Positions 12,190 to 24,063 of a DNA stretch of 64,000 nt are shown piece after piece. Made by a program: the position numbers and the translations under genes. Within the stretch, counting starts at the first letter, position 1; each line of letters begins with the position of its first letter. The stretch comes from Sinonovacula constricta (Eukaryota > Mollusca > Bivalvia > Cardiida > Solecurtidae): positions 13,172,699 to 13,236,698 of the forward strand of contig CM017569.1 of assembly GCA_007844125.1 (NCBI GenBank). The letters run 5' to 3'. The notes beneath the pieces were generated by a model. That model was not told the DNA's origin and searched no databases. It worked only from the letters and a program-made list of their open reading frames with translations.

Positions 12190-12264
12190 GGCAAATAGTG
12201 TAGATCAAGATCAGCTAGCTTCCCAGCAGGGAGCAGTCTGATCAGGATCTGCATTTTTGCTGCT
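12190..12264. repeat. Foldback-family dispersed repeat
   Basis: GCAAATAGTGTAGATCAAGA then TCAGCTAGC, CCCAGCAGGGAGCAG, and CTGATCAGGATCTGC. The two outer parts are inverted copies of each other (see the finding on the foldback family). Confidence 0.65.
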
Positions 12265-12764
12265 AAAACTCCAGTAATAAGGCTTTTGACATAGTCATTT
12301 ACGACTTTAAAAATAAAATGGCTTATAAGTTAGAGTGCCCAGTACTTTGTGACAAACACAGTTGTAGCTCATCTCTTCTATGATTGGACAAAAAAAACCT
12401 TGGCTGCAGCATCCTACTGGATATTGAACAGCTTCCAACCATTCTGCTAGGAAAAAAACCTGCAGCCAAACATTTAACATACCTGGGCAGAGCATAATAG
12501 GTTTGCAGAAAGAGAGACTTGTTAGATAACCTAACAGCCATGACACTATCTTGATTTATCCCTGAAAATCTGATACTAGGAGTGAAAGAACAACATCCTT
12601 CTTATAAGTAGGCTGATATATGTATAAAGTGCCAATTTTGAAGATACTTTGTTTCTAGGATATCAATAAGGCCACTCTGTAAGGCTCTTGTTTCTGTGAG
12701 AAATCTGCATTAAATCTATGTCTGCACAACTTGATCAGAATAGGGTAAAATTTATATAGTGCTC

Positions 12765-12814
12765 CCTCTCTTAAGCAACACTGACCAGGAGAGAAATTGG
12801 TTGCTTAAGAGAGG
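12765..12814. repeat. Perfect 15-bp inverted repeat
   Basis: CCTCTCTTAAGCAAC at 12765-12779 and GTTGCTTAAGAGAGG at 12800-12814, with a 20-base loop. Sequence resembles terminal parts of Tc1/pogo-like MITEs; GAGAGG blocks recur to 13196. Confidence 0.7.
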
Positions 12815-13601
12815 TTTTTGCTCTGGAGAGGTAACCCCTATATATGCTTTAGTACATTAGTATCAGTAGTATTCAGGGTTTTAAGACTTGTTAATGTTAT
12901 TGGCTGTTACTGAAATGAAGTTTGATTACTTAAGCAATATGACTTTAAGAAATAAACAGTTTATACTAAGTGGTTCCTGTCAACATGGGAATGGGTGTAT
13001 ACGCGGGAACCAGTCAGGAATAGCTTTTGTCACTCATTTTCAAAATTTCCGATATCTCTCGGCATTAAGGAAGATGCCGAAGGCTAACGACAATTGGCGA
13101 GACAAATCGTCGGCTGCTCAAGGGAGGGAATAAAAAAAACATGGATGTAAAAATAAGTGACGGTAGCCATTTAAGAGAGTTGTTGTTCTTGAGAGGGGAA
13201 AATACGTTGAAAACGGCAGGTGGTAAATTAAACTGACATAAAAAGGAGGTATTAGTCTAATAAAATCAAGGTCATGATAGCCACGTCTAGTTTTTATGGT
13301 CAGGAAAATCCCGGAAAAGTATGTCTTGATAGAACCACTGGTGGACTGACTGCATGATAGCTGGAAGATCTTACCTCATAAATGTCTTTCTTGTGAAAGG
13401 GGTTTGTCAGCAGGTATTGAGTCAAAGTTTACAAGTCAGTGACTAACTCTGGGCCACATGAGTTGACATGGATGTTGTTTTCAAAATACTCAAATATTAA
13501 AGCATGGTTTATTAACTATTGTTCATAGTGCCTTATTAAAAAATACACAAAAATATAATGTCTGTATATCTATGACACGGGTCTATGCATGGTATGCCTA
13601 C
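12815..13601. other. Spacer with MITE-like and SINE-A fragments
   Basis: Contains GC-richer AAGATGCCGAAGGCTAACGA at 13070, GAGAGG blocks related to the hairpin at 12765, and a SINE-A-like piece near 13315-13395 (TGTCTTGATAGAACCACTGG). No exon found downstream of 13602 for the unrecognised minus-strand gene. Confidence 0.45.
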
Positions 13602-14222
13602 CTGTACATATAAATGTGGCAGTATGTATCCAGGATAAAGGTTACTTTGGCAGGTATCTTTGGCTCCCCAAGGTCATCATGCATGCTGTTGATTACATTG
13701 TCTGAACTCTCACTTGACTGTGATGCTTTATACTTATGGCACTCAATCTGATTCTCTAGATAGCCTATAACATTGGTCAGGTCAGTTTCTGAAACCGAGA
13801 ATGTGTTAAACCGATCCTGTTCTGGATTATCCTTCCATAGTTCTTGACCCACTTGGTCACAGAAACCATAAAATGTCAGCTCTTTGGTCGTGGTTGCATG
13901 TGAACGTCTGGTACTTGGGCTAGCAGAAGCATTTGATGATGCTGAGGAATTTCTACGCCGGGTGTAGGGGAAGAGACTCAGACTACTGAGACTTGACGCG
14001 ATGGACATGGCACCAGTCTCTGAGGCCTCACTATAGTGAGAGTTGGATGTCTCATCAGTGCTCTCATCAGTTTCACAGATGCCATCCTGAAGGTAGGTAG
14101 CAATGTCGTACCGAGGCAGGGAGCACTGACCAATGTCCATCAGGCTGGAACAATTGGACCGCAGGCTCCCAGACCCATAACCAAACATCCTATACATGCT
14201 GACTGTCTCTGGGGTTAAAATA
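13602..14222 (-). CDS. Unrecognised protein-coding exon, Ser-rich then folded segment
   Basis: A long open frame of higher GC than its AT-rich flanks. It starts around EGILTPETVSMYRMFGYGSG, runs through an acidic and very Ser-rich stretch (DESTDETSNSHYSEASET; SIASSLSSLSLF; RRRNSSASSNASASPSTRR), then a more structured part with KELTFYGFCDQVGQELW and TDLTNVIGYLENQIECHKY. The donor is TGTACAG|GTAGGC at the low-coordinate end, phase 2. The acceptor is uncertain: TTCGAG followed by GGT would keep the frame but lacks a pyrimidine tract. Codon-like composition and lack of repeats argue for a real exon. I do not recognise the family. It could belong to a gene nested in, or downstream of, the kinase gene on the same strand. 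Confidence 0.6.
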
Positions 14223-15108
14223 CCCTCGAATGTTTTTTTTTTATTATACTTTCTTTATAGTTTCCTTTCACATTTTATTACCATTTCAGTTGCTTGAGTC
14301 AATAATGAATTTTAATAACTTGTTTTCAATATCCTATTTGATTTTGATGTCACTATAATTAAATAAAAAAAGACAAAATGGTGAATTCGAGTGTCTATAG
14401 TACAAATCACCTTTTGCACTCCAAGTTAGAATCATACATCCTCAAAGTATAAAGTATTAACACAATACATAGATTTATATCCATAAGGTGACTTTCGGAT
14501 ACATATGTTTGTATCAGTTGAACATTCATGGATATTTGTTCACTTGTTAGCAGTCTACCTCTGTGGAATTGTTCTTTATGTGTGACCTCTGTATCCGTTG
14601 TTGTACAACACCTACGCAGGAACTACCCCCCGCATCTCTAGGCTTCCAATACTGCACATCGTCTGCAGAATGACATCACTAGCACAAATATTCCACACTA
14701 AACTTCTAACTTTTCATGCACAAATTATGTTTCCCATGAAATATTATGGCCTTGACTGGAACAAGTCTTGTCAGGGATAAAAGTTTCAAGTCTTTTTTTT
14801 TAAAAAACGAAAAAAAAAAATTGTAATTCAATACCAGTTGTCTTGAAATGAAGATTTACTGATTTATTCTAGCAATAAAAATAAAAATAATATCCAAATC
14901 AATTGTATCAGATAGTGTATAGACTGAATAGAATCTTTTATGCACTCCAATACTTCACTTAAAACTTGAATATTCTACTATCTGAATATATATTTCAATA
15001 ATCCCTAGAACAATTAAACATACACCCTAGGGTTTTCAAAGCTCTATGTTTAGTAACTACTACATATAATGCCCCTTAATTATGAGTAATGAGTACAATG
15101 TTATATTA

Positions 15109-15297
15109 TTTTAGCCAGTCACGTGCTGTCATCTCCCAGAGAAGGTCACTTACAGGTTTGTAGCCAGTCACTACTTCCAAGTTTGTTGACAGAGGTTGAT
15201 CCTGTCTACCTCTAATTATATCTACAACTGATGGATTAAAAAGTGAAATTTCTGTCATCAACAATGACCCTTCCAATATAAGTTTAGATTTTCTTTT
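15109..15297 (-). CDS. Unrecognised exon, terminal or spliced, upstream of 13602-14222
   Basis: A minus-strand open frame of 63 codons, closed by TAA at 15106-15108. It reads KLILEGSLLMTEISLFNPSV, VDIIRGRQDQPLSTNLEVV, TGYKPVSDLLWEMTARDWLK. Composition is protein-like and unrelated to any repeat here. Two readings are possible: a terminal exon using the stop, or an exon ending at 15154 with the strong donor AAACCT|GTAAGTGA, joined to the exon at 13602-14222. The acceptor is not resolved; possible AG sites follow GATGACAG and CCATCAG. Family not recognised. Confidence 0.48.
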
Positions 15298-16357
15298 TTA
15301 AATAATTTCTCTTCTCAAAATTATAAATCCTGCCAAAAAGAATTGCAAGTCCTTTAGTCTAGCACAGTTGTTGTCACAACATACAGATCCAACACAAATT
15401 CAATGACACATGCATCAAAACACATTTAATCAATCCAACATAATAATTGTGAATAAGAGAACAAATTTCAAAATCCCAACAAGAAAAATTCCATCTAGGA
15501 TTTTAACAATTCAATGTTTTCACCAGTTTAAAATGTCAAAGAGCACACAAGCCTCTCAATTATGACTAAAAAGTAAACATATCATAAAATGTCCATCATA
15601 AACAATCCACCCTGGATTTACACAACATACTACATCCTACAGTGACAAGGTCTGGCCACACAATGGGTGGACAAAACAGAATCAGTCCAAGAAAAACACT
15701 TCAGCACAAACACTTCACAACTACGCAGGGAGTTTGTTATTGCCAATGAACATGGCTACATCAGTACACAACCAACTGCCACAGCCTCTCCCTACTGCAG
15801 CCTGCCTGTATATCCTGTAGATGGGCTACTACAGTAGATATGTGCCCACAATACAGTCTGAAGTCTCTGCTACACAGTGAATGGGAAAATTTATAATATC
15901 TCTCCAACTACTGGCATACTGCAATGCTATAACTAATCAATGAGTAGAACCAAACAAAAAGAAGAACAAGGGAAGAGGGGGAGGTATGTCTTAAATGAAA
16001 TCTTCAAGCAGGCATCCATAAGCCATTGTCATACAAACACAGTTCATATTATATAAAGGTCTGATATCATTAAAAATTATCAAGAAAAACACTAGACAAA
16101 ACTTGAGCAGGAAAGTTTCACAAGATAATCTTACAGAGCGTATGGTAAAAGAAAACACAATCTGATTTGAGATTGATATACATCCCAAATTGCTTGAAGA
16201 AAAAATATTGTGTTGATACATTAAAATATTTCACATAGATAATTCTTACCTCTTTATTGTTTCTTTGTTAATAAATATTTACAACATATTTCATTCTCAG
16301 TCATCTGCTTACATCTGCATGCACTTGTACAAAGTATTTTTGCTAGAGATTAAGGAG
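15298..16357. other. AT-rich spacer, nothing identified
   Basis: No supported exon; the slightly GC-richer stretch at 15770-15890 has stops in all minus frames that I followed. Confidence 0.4.
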
Positions 16358-16438
16358 CGAACATTGCAACTCCTTATCAGACAGCTCCCATGGGGAGCTG
16401 ATCTGGATCTAAATCATCTACCCAAGCTTGGTCAATTT
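16358..16438. repeat. Foldback-family dispersed repeat
   Basis: TATCAGACAGCTCCCATGGG then GAGCTGATCTGGATCTAAAT and CCAAGCTTGGTCAA. Confidence 0.6.
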
Positions 16439-16820
16439 AAGCTGAGCAAATTAAAAAGCTATTGGCACCAGGTTTGTCAATAAAATCAAGACATAAACAA
16501 TAGAAATACAGAAACAAAATACAAAAAAATACTGTCATTATCTGGGGAATGGACTGTAGCATCCTAAAACATATAATGTTACTGTTTGCCAAAGTAAGAA
16601 CAAACAGTTTGGATCAATGCATACGCAGGAATGTTGTGAAACTGAGAGAAAACTACAATCCAAACTCTACTTGCTAGCAAACTGCATTTATCTTCTCCAC
16701 TTAAAATCGCATTTGACATTTAAATGTGTTTGCACATTAAGTTGGAAGTATAGCATTTAAAAGTGTTTGCAATAAAGTAGTATGTATGGCATTTTAAAGT
16801 GTTTGCAAAGTAAGTAGGCA

Positions 16821-17106
16821 GTATAGGATGGGATTGGGATTTGCCGGCTGTTTTGCCGATACTGTGCAGCAACATTTCTATCATTAAAGCACAGGGGTAC
16901 TTATGAGGTGCCCAGGGACTGAACCCGGCTGGTCCATTATACTTACACCGATGAGTCAGGCGTAATGCTGTCCTTTTAGCGCCAAGCATTAGGTGGGAAG
17001 CCACTACTACCAACTTTAAAGTCTTTGGTTTGACCCAGCCGGGTTTGAACCCGCAACCTCCCAATCCCCAAGCCGACGCTCTACCAACTGAGCTATTGCG
17101 GCTGGT
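16821..17106 (-). mobile_element. SINE-B copy, tRNA-derived
   Basis: On the minus strand the head reads GCCGCAATAGCTCAGTTGGT, AGAGCGTCGGCTTGG and GGTTCAAACCCGGCTG, with good pol III box A (TAGCTCAGTTGGTAGAG) and box B (GGTTCAAACCC). It continues into a non-tRNA body (ACTTTAAAGTTGGTAGTAGT, GGACAGCATTACGCC, GGGCACCTCATAAGTACCCC) found in two other copies, and ends CCCAATCCCATCC. The long body and poor acceptor stem argue against a functional tRNA. Confidence 0.88.
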
Positions 17107-18280
17107 CTAGTAAGTATGGTATTTATATGTGATTGCACAATAAGTAGAAAGTATAGCATTTATTGCTGCATTCTGCACAGCATGTCTTACTTGGCAACAG
17201 AAACAGACCAGCTATAAATGTATACATGTTACATACAATTATGGCCTGTTAAGCTGCTGGTATACATGTCATGTGGTATACACTTAAAAATTATTATAGA
17301 CTGAGGCAGTCAAGTTGTAAACCATTTATAACATTCAGCATAAAATGAGATCACATTTAAGTAAATAACAATATGATGTAGCAAGCACATGCTGTGCATG
17401 AGCTCAGATGTCTACCTGAATGAAATGTTCAATACTAGTTATTCAATTTAGTTATTATACTGACAGAGGTGGGATACCAAGGTTTAAATTGAATGGAAAT
17501 GTCCAATGTCTTATCAATGTCTATATTTATGAACAGGCCAATAGCAAAAACACTGATAAATATTGTATGATAATAACTAGATTTTTAAGATTTCCCACCA
17601 TATTAGAATGTGTCTTTTTAAAGGTTCATTAATAATGATAATAATGTTGCACAAATTAAAATTAGAAATAATTATGTTCAAAGAAACTTGCTGTTCTGTT
17701 GTTGTCGAGAATATGTGTACTTTTAAAGTTCAATTTAATGATGGTCTAAAAGTTGACATATCATTATGACAAATACTTGTATATTTGGGCATGTTTGCAA
17801 GAATGATTCAAACTCTTGTAAAAAGACAATTAATTGGATGAATTTCAAAACCTTAACTTAGTTAAGATAAATTTCTTTAAGCTACACATTTTTAAAAGGA
17901 ATCTGAACAAATGCTGATGCAAATCAGCTTGTATCTCATTTATCATGTCCTAATTTCAACATCTTAAAGTCTCCAATAATCATTACCAGCTACATCATTT
18001 TTCATCAGGAAAAAAACAACACAATTGTGGAAAACATTTTCCCTGGAACTAGTATTACCCAGAATACATGTGTCTTGAAGAAAAGTAAGTTAACACTTGG
18101 CTTTCTTAACACGAATCAATGAAGATTTGGCAAATAGTATATGTCCAGATCTGCAATCACTGTCAAAACTTCTTTCTATCTCTCAATCATGATGTCAACA
18201 AATAAGAATGTGTTTTTTTTACACTGTTTACAAATATGGCAAGTATGAGGGGCTAGTATAATACATCCTAGCAGGCTTAT
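17107..18280. other. AT-rich spacer
   Basis: Only a decayed foldback fragment near 18127-18165 (TTGGCAAATAGTATATGTCC). Confidence 0.5.
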
Positions 18281-18562
18281 TGCAAAGATGACAGCCTAGG
18301 ACAATGTCAGCAAAGATGACAGCCTGGGACAATGTCAGCAAAGATGACAGCCTGGGACAATGTCAGCAAAGATGACAGCCTGGGACAATGTCAGCAAAGA
18401 TGACAGCCTGGGACAATATCAGCAAAGATGACAGCCTGGGACAATATCAGCAAAGGTGACAGCCTGGGACACTATCAGCAAAGATGACAGCCTGGGACAA
18501 AGTCAGCAAAAATGACAGCCTGGGACAATGTCAGCAAAGATGACAGCCTGGGACAATGTCAG
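18281..18562. repeat. 28-bp minisatellite, about 10 units
   Basis: GATGACAGCCTGGGACAATG then TCAGCAAA, nearly perfect in most units, which suggests recent expansion. Not coding. Confidence 0.93.
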
Positions 18563-19761
18563 ACATTGCTGTTTATATTGATATTGATTTCATATTTACA
18601 GCAAGCCAGGAATACAGAAATCTGATGGGATCAGTAAAATGTCAGAAAAGATATGCAATGCAAACACAAACTTTGGTAGAAGAAATAATGTTTCTGCCCC
18701 TGATTACTGATATTCCGTAACTGCTGTTGACATCATGTGGCCCATACTGTTTCAATCTCTGTCACCAACATGACATAGAAACTGCATGTTTGACATGGAA
18801 CAGAACATTTATCCATGAGTCAGCCGCGGAAGACAAGAGTTAAATGTAAAGCTGCTTTTCCTCTTTGCTACAACTTAGTTTAACCTACTTTCTCTCCTAT
18901 TTAACCCTCATCATGCTACATTTGGTAACTAAACCATGCTAATTCTTAGTCATCTTCATACATTCTGATGCAAACATCCAAAGACATTTTACTTGGCATA
19001 AATATGTGCCATAGACATATGGGTTTGTGTAAGTGGGTTAAGAATTAATGTTATTACAGAAAGTTAGCAATAATATACTTCTGTGTTGTCATTTGAAACC
19101 ATATATTCTGATGGTCTCAAAAGTGTGTGACCTCTAATTGAGTGACATCGACAGTAACTGTGTGACACATCACACATCACTCATCCAGCACGAGGCAGAC
19201 ACCGGATGACCCTGCTTGATGAAATGTAATTACTTCTCAATGATCAAATATATCACAGCCTCCCTAAATAAGGTCCACACCAGCCAATCCAGACCTATGG
19301 AGATGATATACCATTTTCTAAGTCAGTTTGTAATTTACCAAGGGCAATCGTTGATCACAGAACAGTCAGACAATTCACCTCCATATCAAGGTCCAAAAGT
19401 CTGTTGGGTAATACCAGCTGTACATGTATTTACATATTTATTTCTTAAGCAGCTATCTGACATATCATTTCAAACCCCTTTTAGTTATCCCAACTGTTTA
19501 ATTACACTTAATATGATTGATTTGATTTCAGCTGTCAGACTCCAGGATGCCACTGTGTGAATCCAGTCTGACAACAGTTATTTCAATCTGTCTGAATCCA
19601 GCCTGAAAACAGCAGTTTCAATCTGTCTGAATCCAACCAGACTCCAGCTGTGCTAATCTGTCTGAATCAAGCATGACTCCAGTTATGTCAGTCTGAATCT
19701 AGTCTGAGTCTAGCTTTTTTGAATCTGTCTATATTCAGCCTGAATACAGCAGTTTCCATCT

Positions 19762-20236
19762 GTGTTAATCTAGCCTGACTCCAGCTGTGCCAATCTGTGT
19801 GAATCCTGCCTGACTCCAGCTGTGCCAATCTGTGTGAATACTGCCTGACTCCAGCTGTGCCAATCTGTGTGAATCCTGCTTGACTCCAGCTGTGCCAATC
19901 GGTGTGAATCCTGCTTGACTCCAGCTGTGCCAATCTGTGTGAATACTGCCGGACACCAGCTGTGCCAATCTGTGTGAATCCTGCTTGACTCCAGCTGTGC
20001 CAATCTGTGTGAATCCTGCTTGACTCCAGCTGTGCCAATCTGTGTGAATCCTGCTTGACTCCAGCTGTGCCAATCTGTGTGAATCCTGCCTGTCTCCAGC
20101 TGTGCCAATCTGTCTGAATCAAGCCTGACTTTGGTTGTGCCAATCTGTGTGAATCCTGCTTGACTCCAGCTGTGCCAATCTGTGTGAATCCTGCCTGACT
20201 CCAGCTGTGCCAATCTGTCTGAATCAAGCATGACTC
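19762..20236. repeat. 35-bp minisatellite, about 13 units
   Basis: Unit TGTGCCAATCTGTGTGAATC then CTGCCTGACTCCAGC. Because 35 is not a multiple of 3, all three minus-strand frames run through the same 35-residue cycle, giving long open frames that are not genes. Diverged units (GTCTGAATCCAGCCTGA) continue back to about 19560. Confidence 0.93.
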
Positions 20237-21475
20237 CAGTCAGTCTGATTCTAGTTTGAGTCTAGCTTTTTTCAATCTTTCTAACATGGGGAAAGTTTGT
20301 TTTGCAGACTTTCTAAACCTTACTTATTATTATTATTTTTTTTTTACTTATCTATTTTTATATTTATTTTTGTGTGCCTGTAAATTTGAAAATAACTTTG
20401 AAAAGAAAGAATAAGATACTAAGGAAGAAAAAACATACTACGTATGAGAAAAATACAATCTGAACAATACTTATTTGTGTAATGTAAGGCTGCAATTTCT
20501 GCTTGTACACTTTAGTTTCTAGTTAGTTATAATAATTTTGCAACTTTTTTACTACATAATATAACATCTACATCTTAGAAAAACTATTCAAATGGTGTCT
20601 GGTTTTGCTTTTTATTTTGTTTTAAACATTTTATGGTCTCAGGAAAATAGGTTATAAATACTTTTTCTCGAGATTTATAGTATACTGAAAACTTTCAAAC
20701 AAAAACCATAACGTTTCAAATGTCCTAGTTACTTGCTCCCATAATGCTTTAATCTCCTTACCTCTTCCACTTTTTGCGTGGCCATTGATGCTTTGCATCA
20801 ACAACTTTTCTTGTAATTCTCATACAGGCCTACCTTTCAGGAGATCTGTGACATATATTTCTTGTAGAGAATGTTTTTGAGCAGGTCTGCAGAAGTATTG
20901 ACCCAGTGTTCAGTGTAAGATGATCATTCATCCATCATTGAGACCACAGCAACCACTGACCAGTCAGTGAGTGACCCTGGAGGTCAATTAGCATTAACAC
21001 CTCCATTAGCATGAACCAGTACACAGTTCACAGGGGTGCCATAAATCCTGCTACAACCAGGCATCTGAGGCAACCAGTTGTTCTGCTTGATAAACATTAG
21101 TGTTGGTTTGTTGTTGTTGGTTTGTTGTTGTTTTTGGATGGTGTCACTTGCAGCGTCCAGTTATGACAATACTTAATTTTGGAGGCAGAACAGACTGAGC
21201 CTTTATGACCTTTACTACATGCTACAAGTCTTTATGCCTGGGCAAAATTAGTGCTAGTGTGAAATAAATGTATAGTTGAAGGGAAATAGACTAAACATTC
21301 ATATTGTAATATCTTTCAATTTAGATATTCAAGTGATTAAACTGTGCAGATATACATGAAATGTAGATATATGAATGAACAAGACTGCACAGGAATATTG
21401 CTCAGTGACCGAGTGCTTCATTGTCAATGAGCGCTGTTCCATAAATCTGCTGAATTTTCCTCTAAAACACTTTTG
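20237..21475. other. AT-rich spacer before the mariner relic
   Basis: No supported feature. The left end of the mariner element should be in the last few hundred bases but I could not place it. Confidence 0.4.
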
Positions 21476-22425
21476 AGATCAATTGCATACATTAAATTAC
21501 ATTCTGTCATGAAATTTTGTGTTGGAATGAAACTATCTCCTCAATACTTAAATGCATCAAAATGTCAGAAACTCTTCCTATGTGTGGGAAAACATTTGTC
21601 TGCCAATGGCATGACAGGTTTAGTGAAGGTAAAACATCTGTGTTTGATGACAAAGAGACCGGAGCGTCCAACAAGTGCAGTGACTATCGGAACAGCAAAG
21701 TCAGGGAGCTAAATGACATATATAGGCAGTTGACAGTTCAGAACATAGCAGATGAGTTGAATCTAGTGCCTACCACTGTCTACAGATTTTTTAACCGATG
21801 AGTTAAAAATGTCCAAAGTGTTTGCATGCTGGCAGCCACGCCTTCTTCAGGACGACGAATGGTAATGTGTCGAGTGTTCCTGAGAGTTTCTTAGTCTGTA
21901 CGAATCTCTGGGTTGTATAGTAACGAGGGACGAGACATGGCTACACTTCTTCGATCCAGAGCCACTCCCCGCCAAGGAAGACTAGGGCACAAACGAGTTG
22001 TTAGAATAAAATGTAAATTTTTTCAGGGACAGACATAGGCTACTGCTTCAACACAAGGTGTGAGATGGCTATTCTGTCAACGTCCAGTATTCAAAGGTAA
22101 GATTTATTGTATTTTTGTTTGAATGACTTAAAGCTATAAATAAAAAAATAAAAATAAAAATTAAAATAATTGCAAGAGATATAATAATACAAGATAAACT
22201 AAAATTAGTTTAAATGCTTAGTTCCGTAAATTTGTTTCAGGTTCTGAAGTGCGACTTGGTCCAGCCTTTACAAGGAAACGGCCACATTTGGATTTAAATA
22301 GCATGCTATAGCACCAAGACAATGCGCCCGCGTATCGCACACATGACACAAAGCTTGATATTGCACTTCTCTTGCACCCTCCCTATATTCCGGACCTGGC
22401 CCCCAATGAGATGTCCTTAGCTCAT
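21476..22425 (+). pseudogene. Mariner-type transposase relic
   Basis: Broken over several frames. In order: KFCVGMKLSP (about 21512), WHDRFSEGKTSVFDD (21609) and RQLTVQNIADELNL (21725) of the paired helix-turn-helix region; ACWQPRLLQDDEW (21824); IVTRDETWLHFFDPE with the first catalytic Asp (codon 21929-21931); HQDNAPAYRTHD with the second Asp (codon 22318-22320); HPPYIPDLAPNE with an acidic residue at 22408-22410 in the third position. There are stops and a frame change near 21510. The second-to-third acidic spacing is 29 residues against 34 in classic mariners, so there is a deletion or a variant family. An intron-like segment (22097-22240, GTAAGA...TTTGTTTCAG) splits the D-D interval. Terminal inverted repeats were not identified. 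Confidence 0.85.
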
Positions 22426-22954
22426 AGCATCTCAGGCTGAAGTTTCTGTACATGTTTAGAAAAGAAAGGTGCAGTTTGGATTTAGATTCAGATCACAAGC
22501 TTGAATAAGTGATACAATAAATAACTTGGAGTTAATCTTGAACTTAGTGTATTTTGATGGCAACAAGTATCACTTATGAGTATTTATTTTAAACATAATA
22601 TTAGTTAAAATGCACTTGTATATAAAGTAGACATAGAATTAGTTAAAACTCAATCTTATAGAAAGTATTATGTGATAAAATAATAGCTTCTACTATCGGA
22701 TGATAATAATTATGTTGTAACTTTTGTCCCAATTTACAATCTACATTTTTAGAAGTTTTTTCGCTGCTGAAGACTTGCCTGCTTTCGAATGCATTGTGCA
22801 TTTAATAAACAGTTTATTTTAAGTGACCATTATTTGCATACTTTTTATTGCTTAAAAGATTAAACAGGGCTTTGATTTGGGAAGAAATGTATGTCACACA
22901 AACAATTGCTTCTTCAACCTGTGACAATGTTCACATAACAGCTGCCTTTGCAGT

Positions 22955-23272
22955 TTAATCAAGCTGTGAACACTGCATGATACATTGAGCAGCCAGACAA
23001 GCTGTGAGCATTGCATGATACCTCGAGCAGCCCAACAAGCTGTTAGCACTGCACAAAACCTCGAGCAGCCCAACAAGCTGTGAGCACTGCACGATACCTC
23101 AAGCAACCAAACAAGCTGTGAGCTCTGCACAATACCTCAAGCAGCCCAACAAGCTGTGAGCAATGCACAAAACCTTGAGCAGCCCAACAAACAATGAGCA
23201 CTGCATGATACCTCGAGCAACCAAACAAGCTGTGAGCACTGCACAACAACTCAAGCAGCCAATTCATCCAGA
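22955..23272. repeat. 38-bp minisatellite, about 8 units
   Basis: Unit GAGCACTGCATGATACCTCG then AGCAGCCCAACAAGCTGT. Open minus-strand frames here are repeat artefacts. Confidence 0.92.
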
Positions 23273-23339
23273 TGATGGAGCAACCAGTCCTGGACAAACC
23301 TTATCTTTTAATTATAAATTTAATTTAAGTAAAAGCAAG

Positions 23340-23562
23340 GGGCACACATGGCCTTATGGTAGTTGCCGATTTGTAACTCCTCTGACTGCACACCTCTCAC
23401 TGTGTGGGTTCGAGTCCCATTCATGATAAAGGATTTAATGAGGGAATAACCTGTGGTGTGCTGGGGGCTCTACGTAGACAACTGTCTGCAATCTTCATCC
23501 ACCAAAATAGATGGACCTCACCATAATGACCAAAACTGATCGGCGATGTATATTAAAAAAAC
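23340..23562 (+). mobile_element. SINE-A copy with tRNA-like head
   Basis: Box A-like TGGCCTTATGGTAGTTGCC and box B GGGTTCGAGTCCC, then AACCTGTGGTGTGCTGGGGG, CTCTACGTAGACAACTGTCT and AGATGGACCTCACCATAATG, ending in an A-rich run. This copy and 44935-45145 define the family. Confidence 0.78.
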
Positions 23563-23761
23563 AAGTTCAAGATGTTTTTTGTTTGTGATTTGTAGGATTG
23601 CTGGACGTGTCAACTACATTTGTTTTACTGGCCCATACAAATTTAAGTCATTTTCTCATAACATCCTGCAAAGGTGCCTAGTCATGATATTGCTACATGG
23701 ACTTGGTAGCAAATATTGTAGACCTTGATCAGACAGTCACCAAATATTTGTTTAGAACTGA

Positions 23762-24063
23762 TCTATTGTTTGTTTGTTTGTTTATTGGGTTTATCGTCCC
23801 ACCAACAGAATTTCAGTTATCTGGAGACGTGTCCACTTGAAGCAGCTATAGTGCTGCCTTCAGTGTGTATAGCATGCCGTGAACACCTGGCATGATACCA
23901 CACCCAGTCACATTATACTGACACCGGGCCAACCAGTCGTGGAACTACCCTTATATTTGCTTGAGCGTTAGCAAGGGAGCTATACCACCACCATTTTTAA
24001 CGACTTTGGTATGTCGCGGCCCGGGATCGAACCCGGGGCCTCTCGTACCTGGAGCCAATGCTG
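23762..24063 (-). mobile_element. SINE-C copy, tRNA-derived
   Basis: On the minus strand it has a box B-like GGGTTCGATCCCGGGCCGCG and ends in a (CAAA)n tail (the plus strand shows GTTTGTTTGTTTGTTTATTG at 23768). The body includes the complement of CATTATACTGACACCGGGCC and GGAACTACCCTTATATTTGC. A second copy is at 43345-43625. Confidence 0.82.

Noticed and set aside
12307..12546. Two overlapping minus-strand ORFs of 79 and 72 codons
   Set aside because: Neither matches a family I know, they overlap in different frames, and there are no supporting splice sites.
17030..17106. tRNA gene on the minus strand
   Set aside because: Boxes A and B are good, but the sequence continues into a body shared with 45683 and 57181, so it is the head of SINE-B.
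19688..20231. Repetitive protein on the minus strand (179, 153 and 102 codons)
   Set aside because: Three frames encode the same 35-residue cycle because of the 35-bp minisatellite; no splice or start support.
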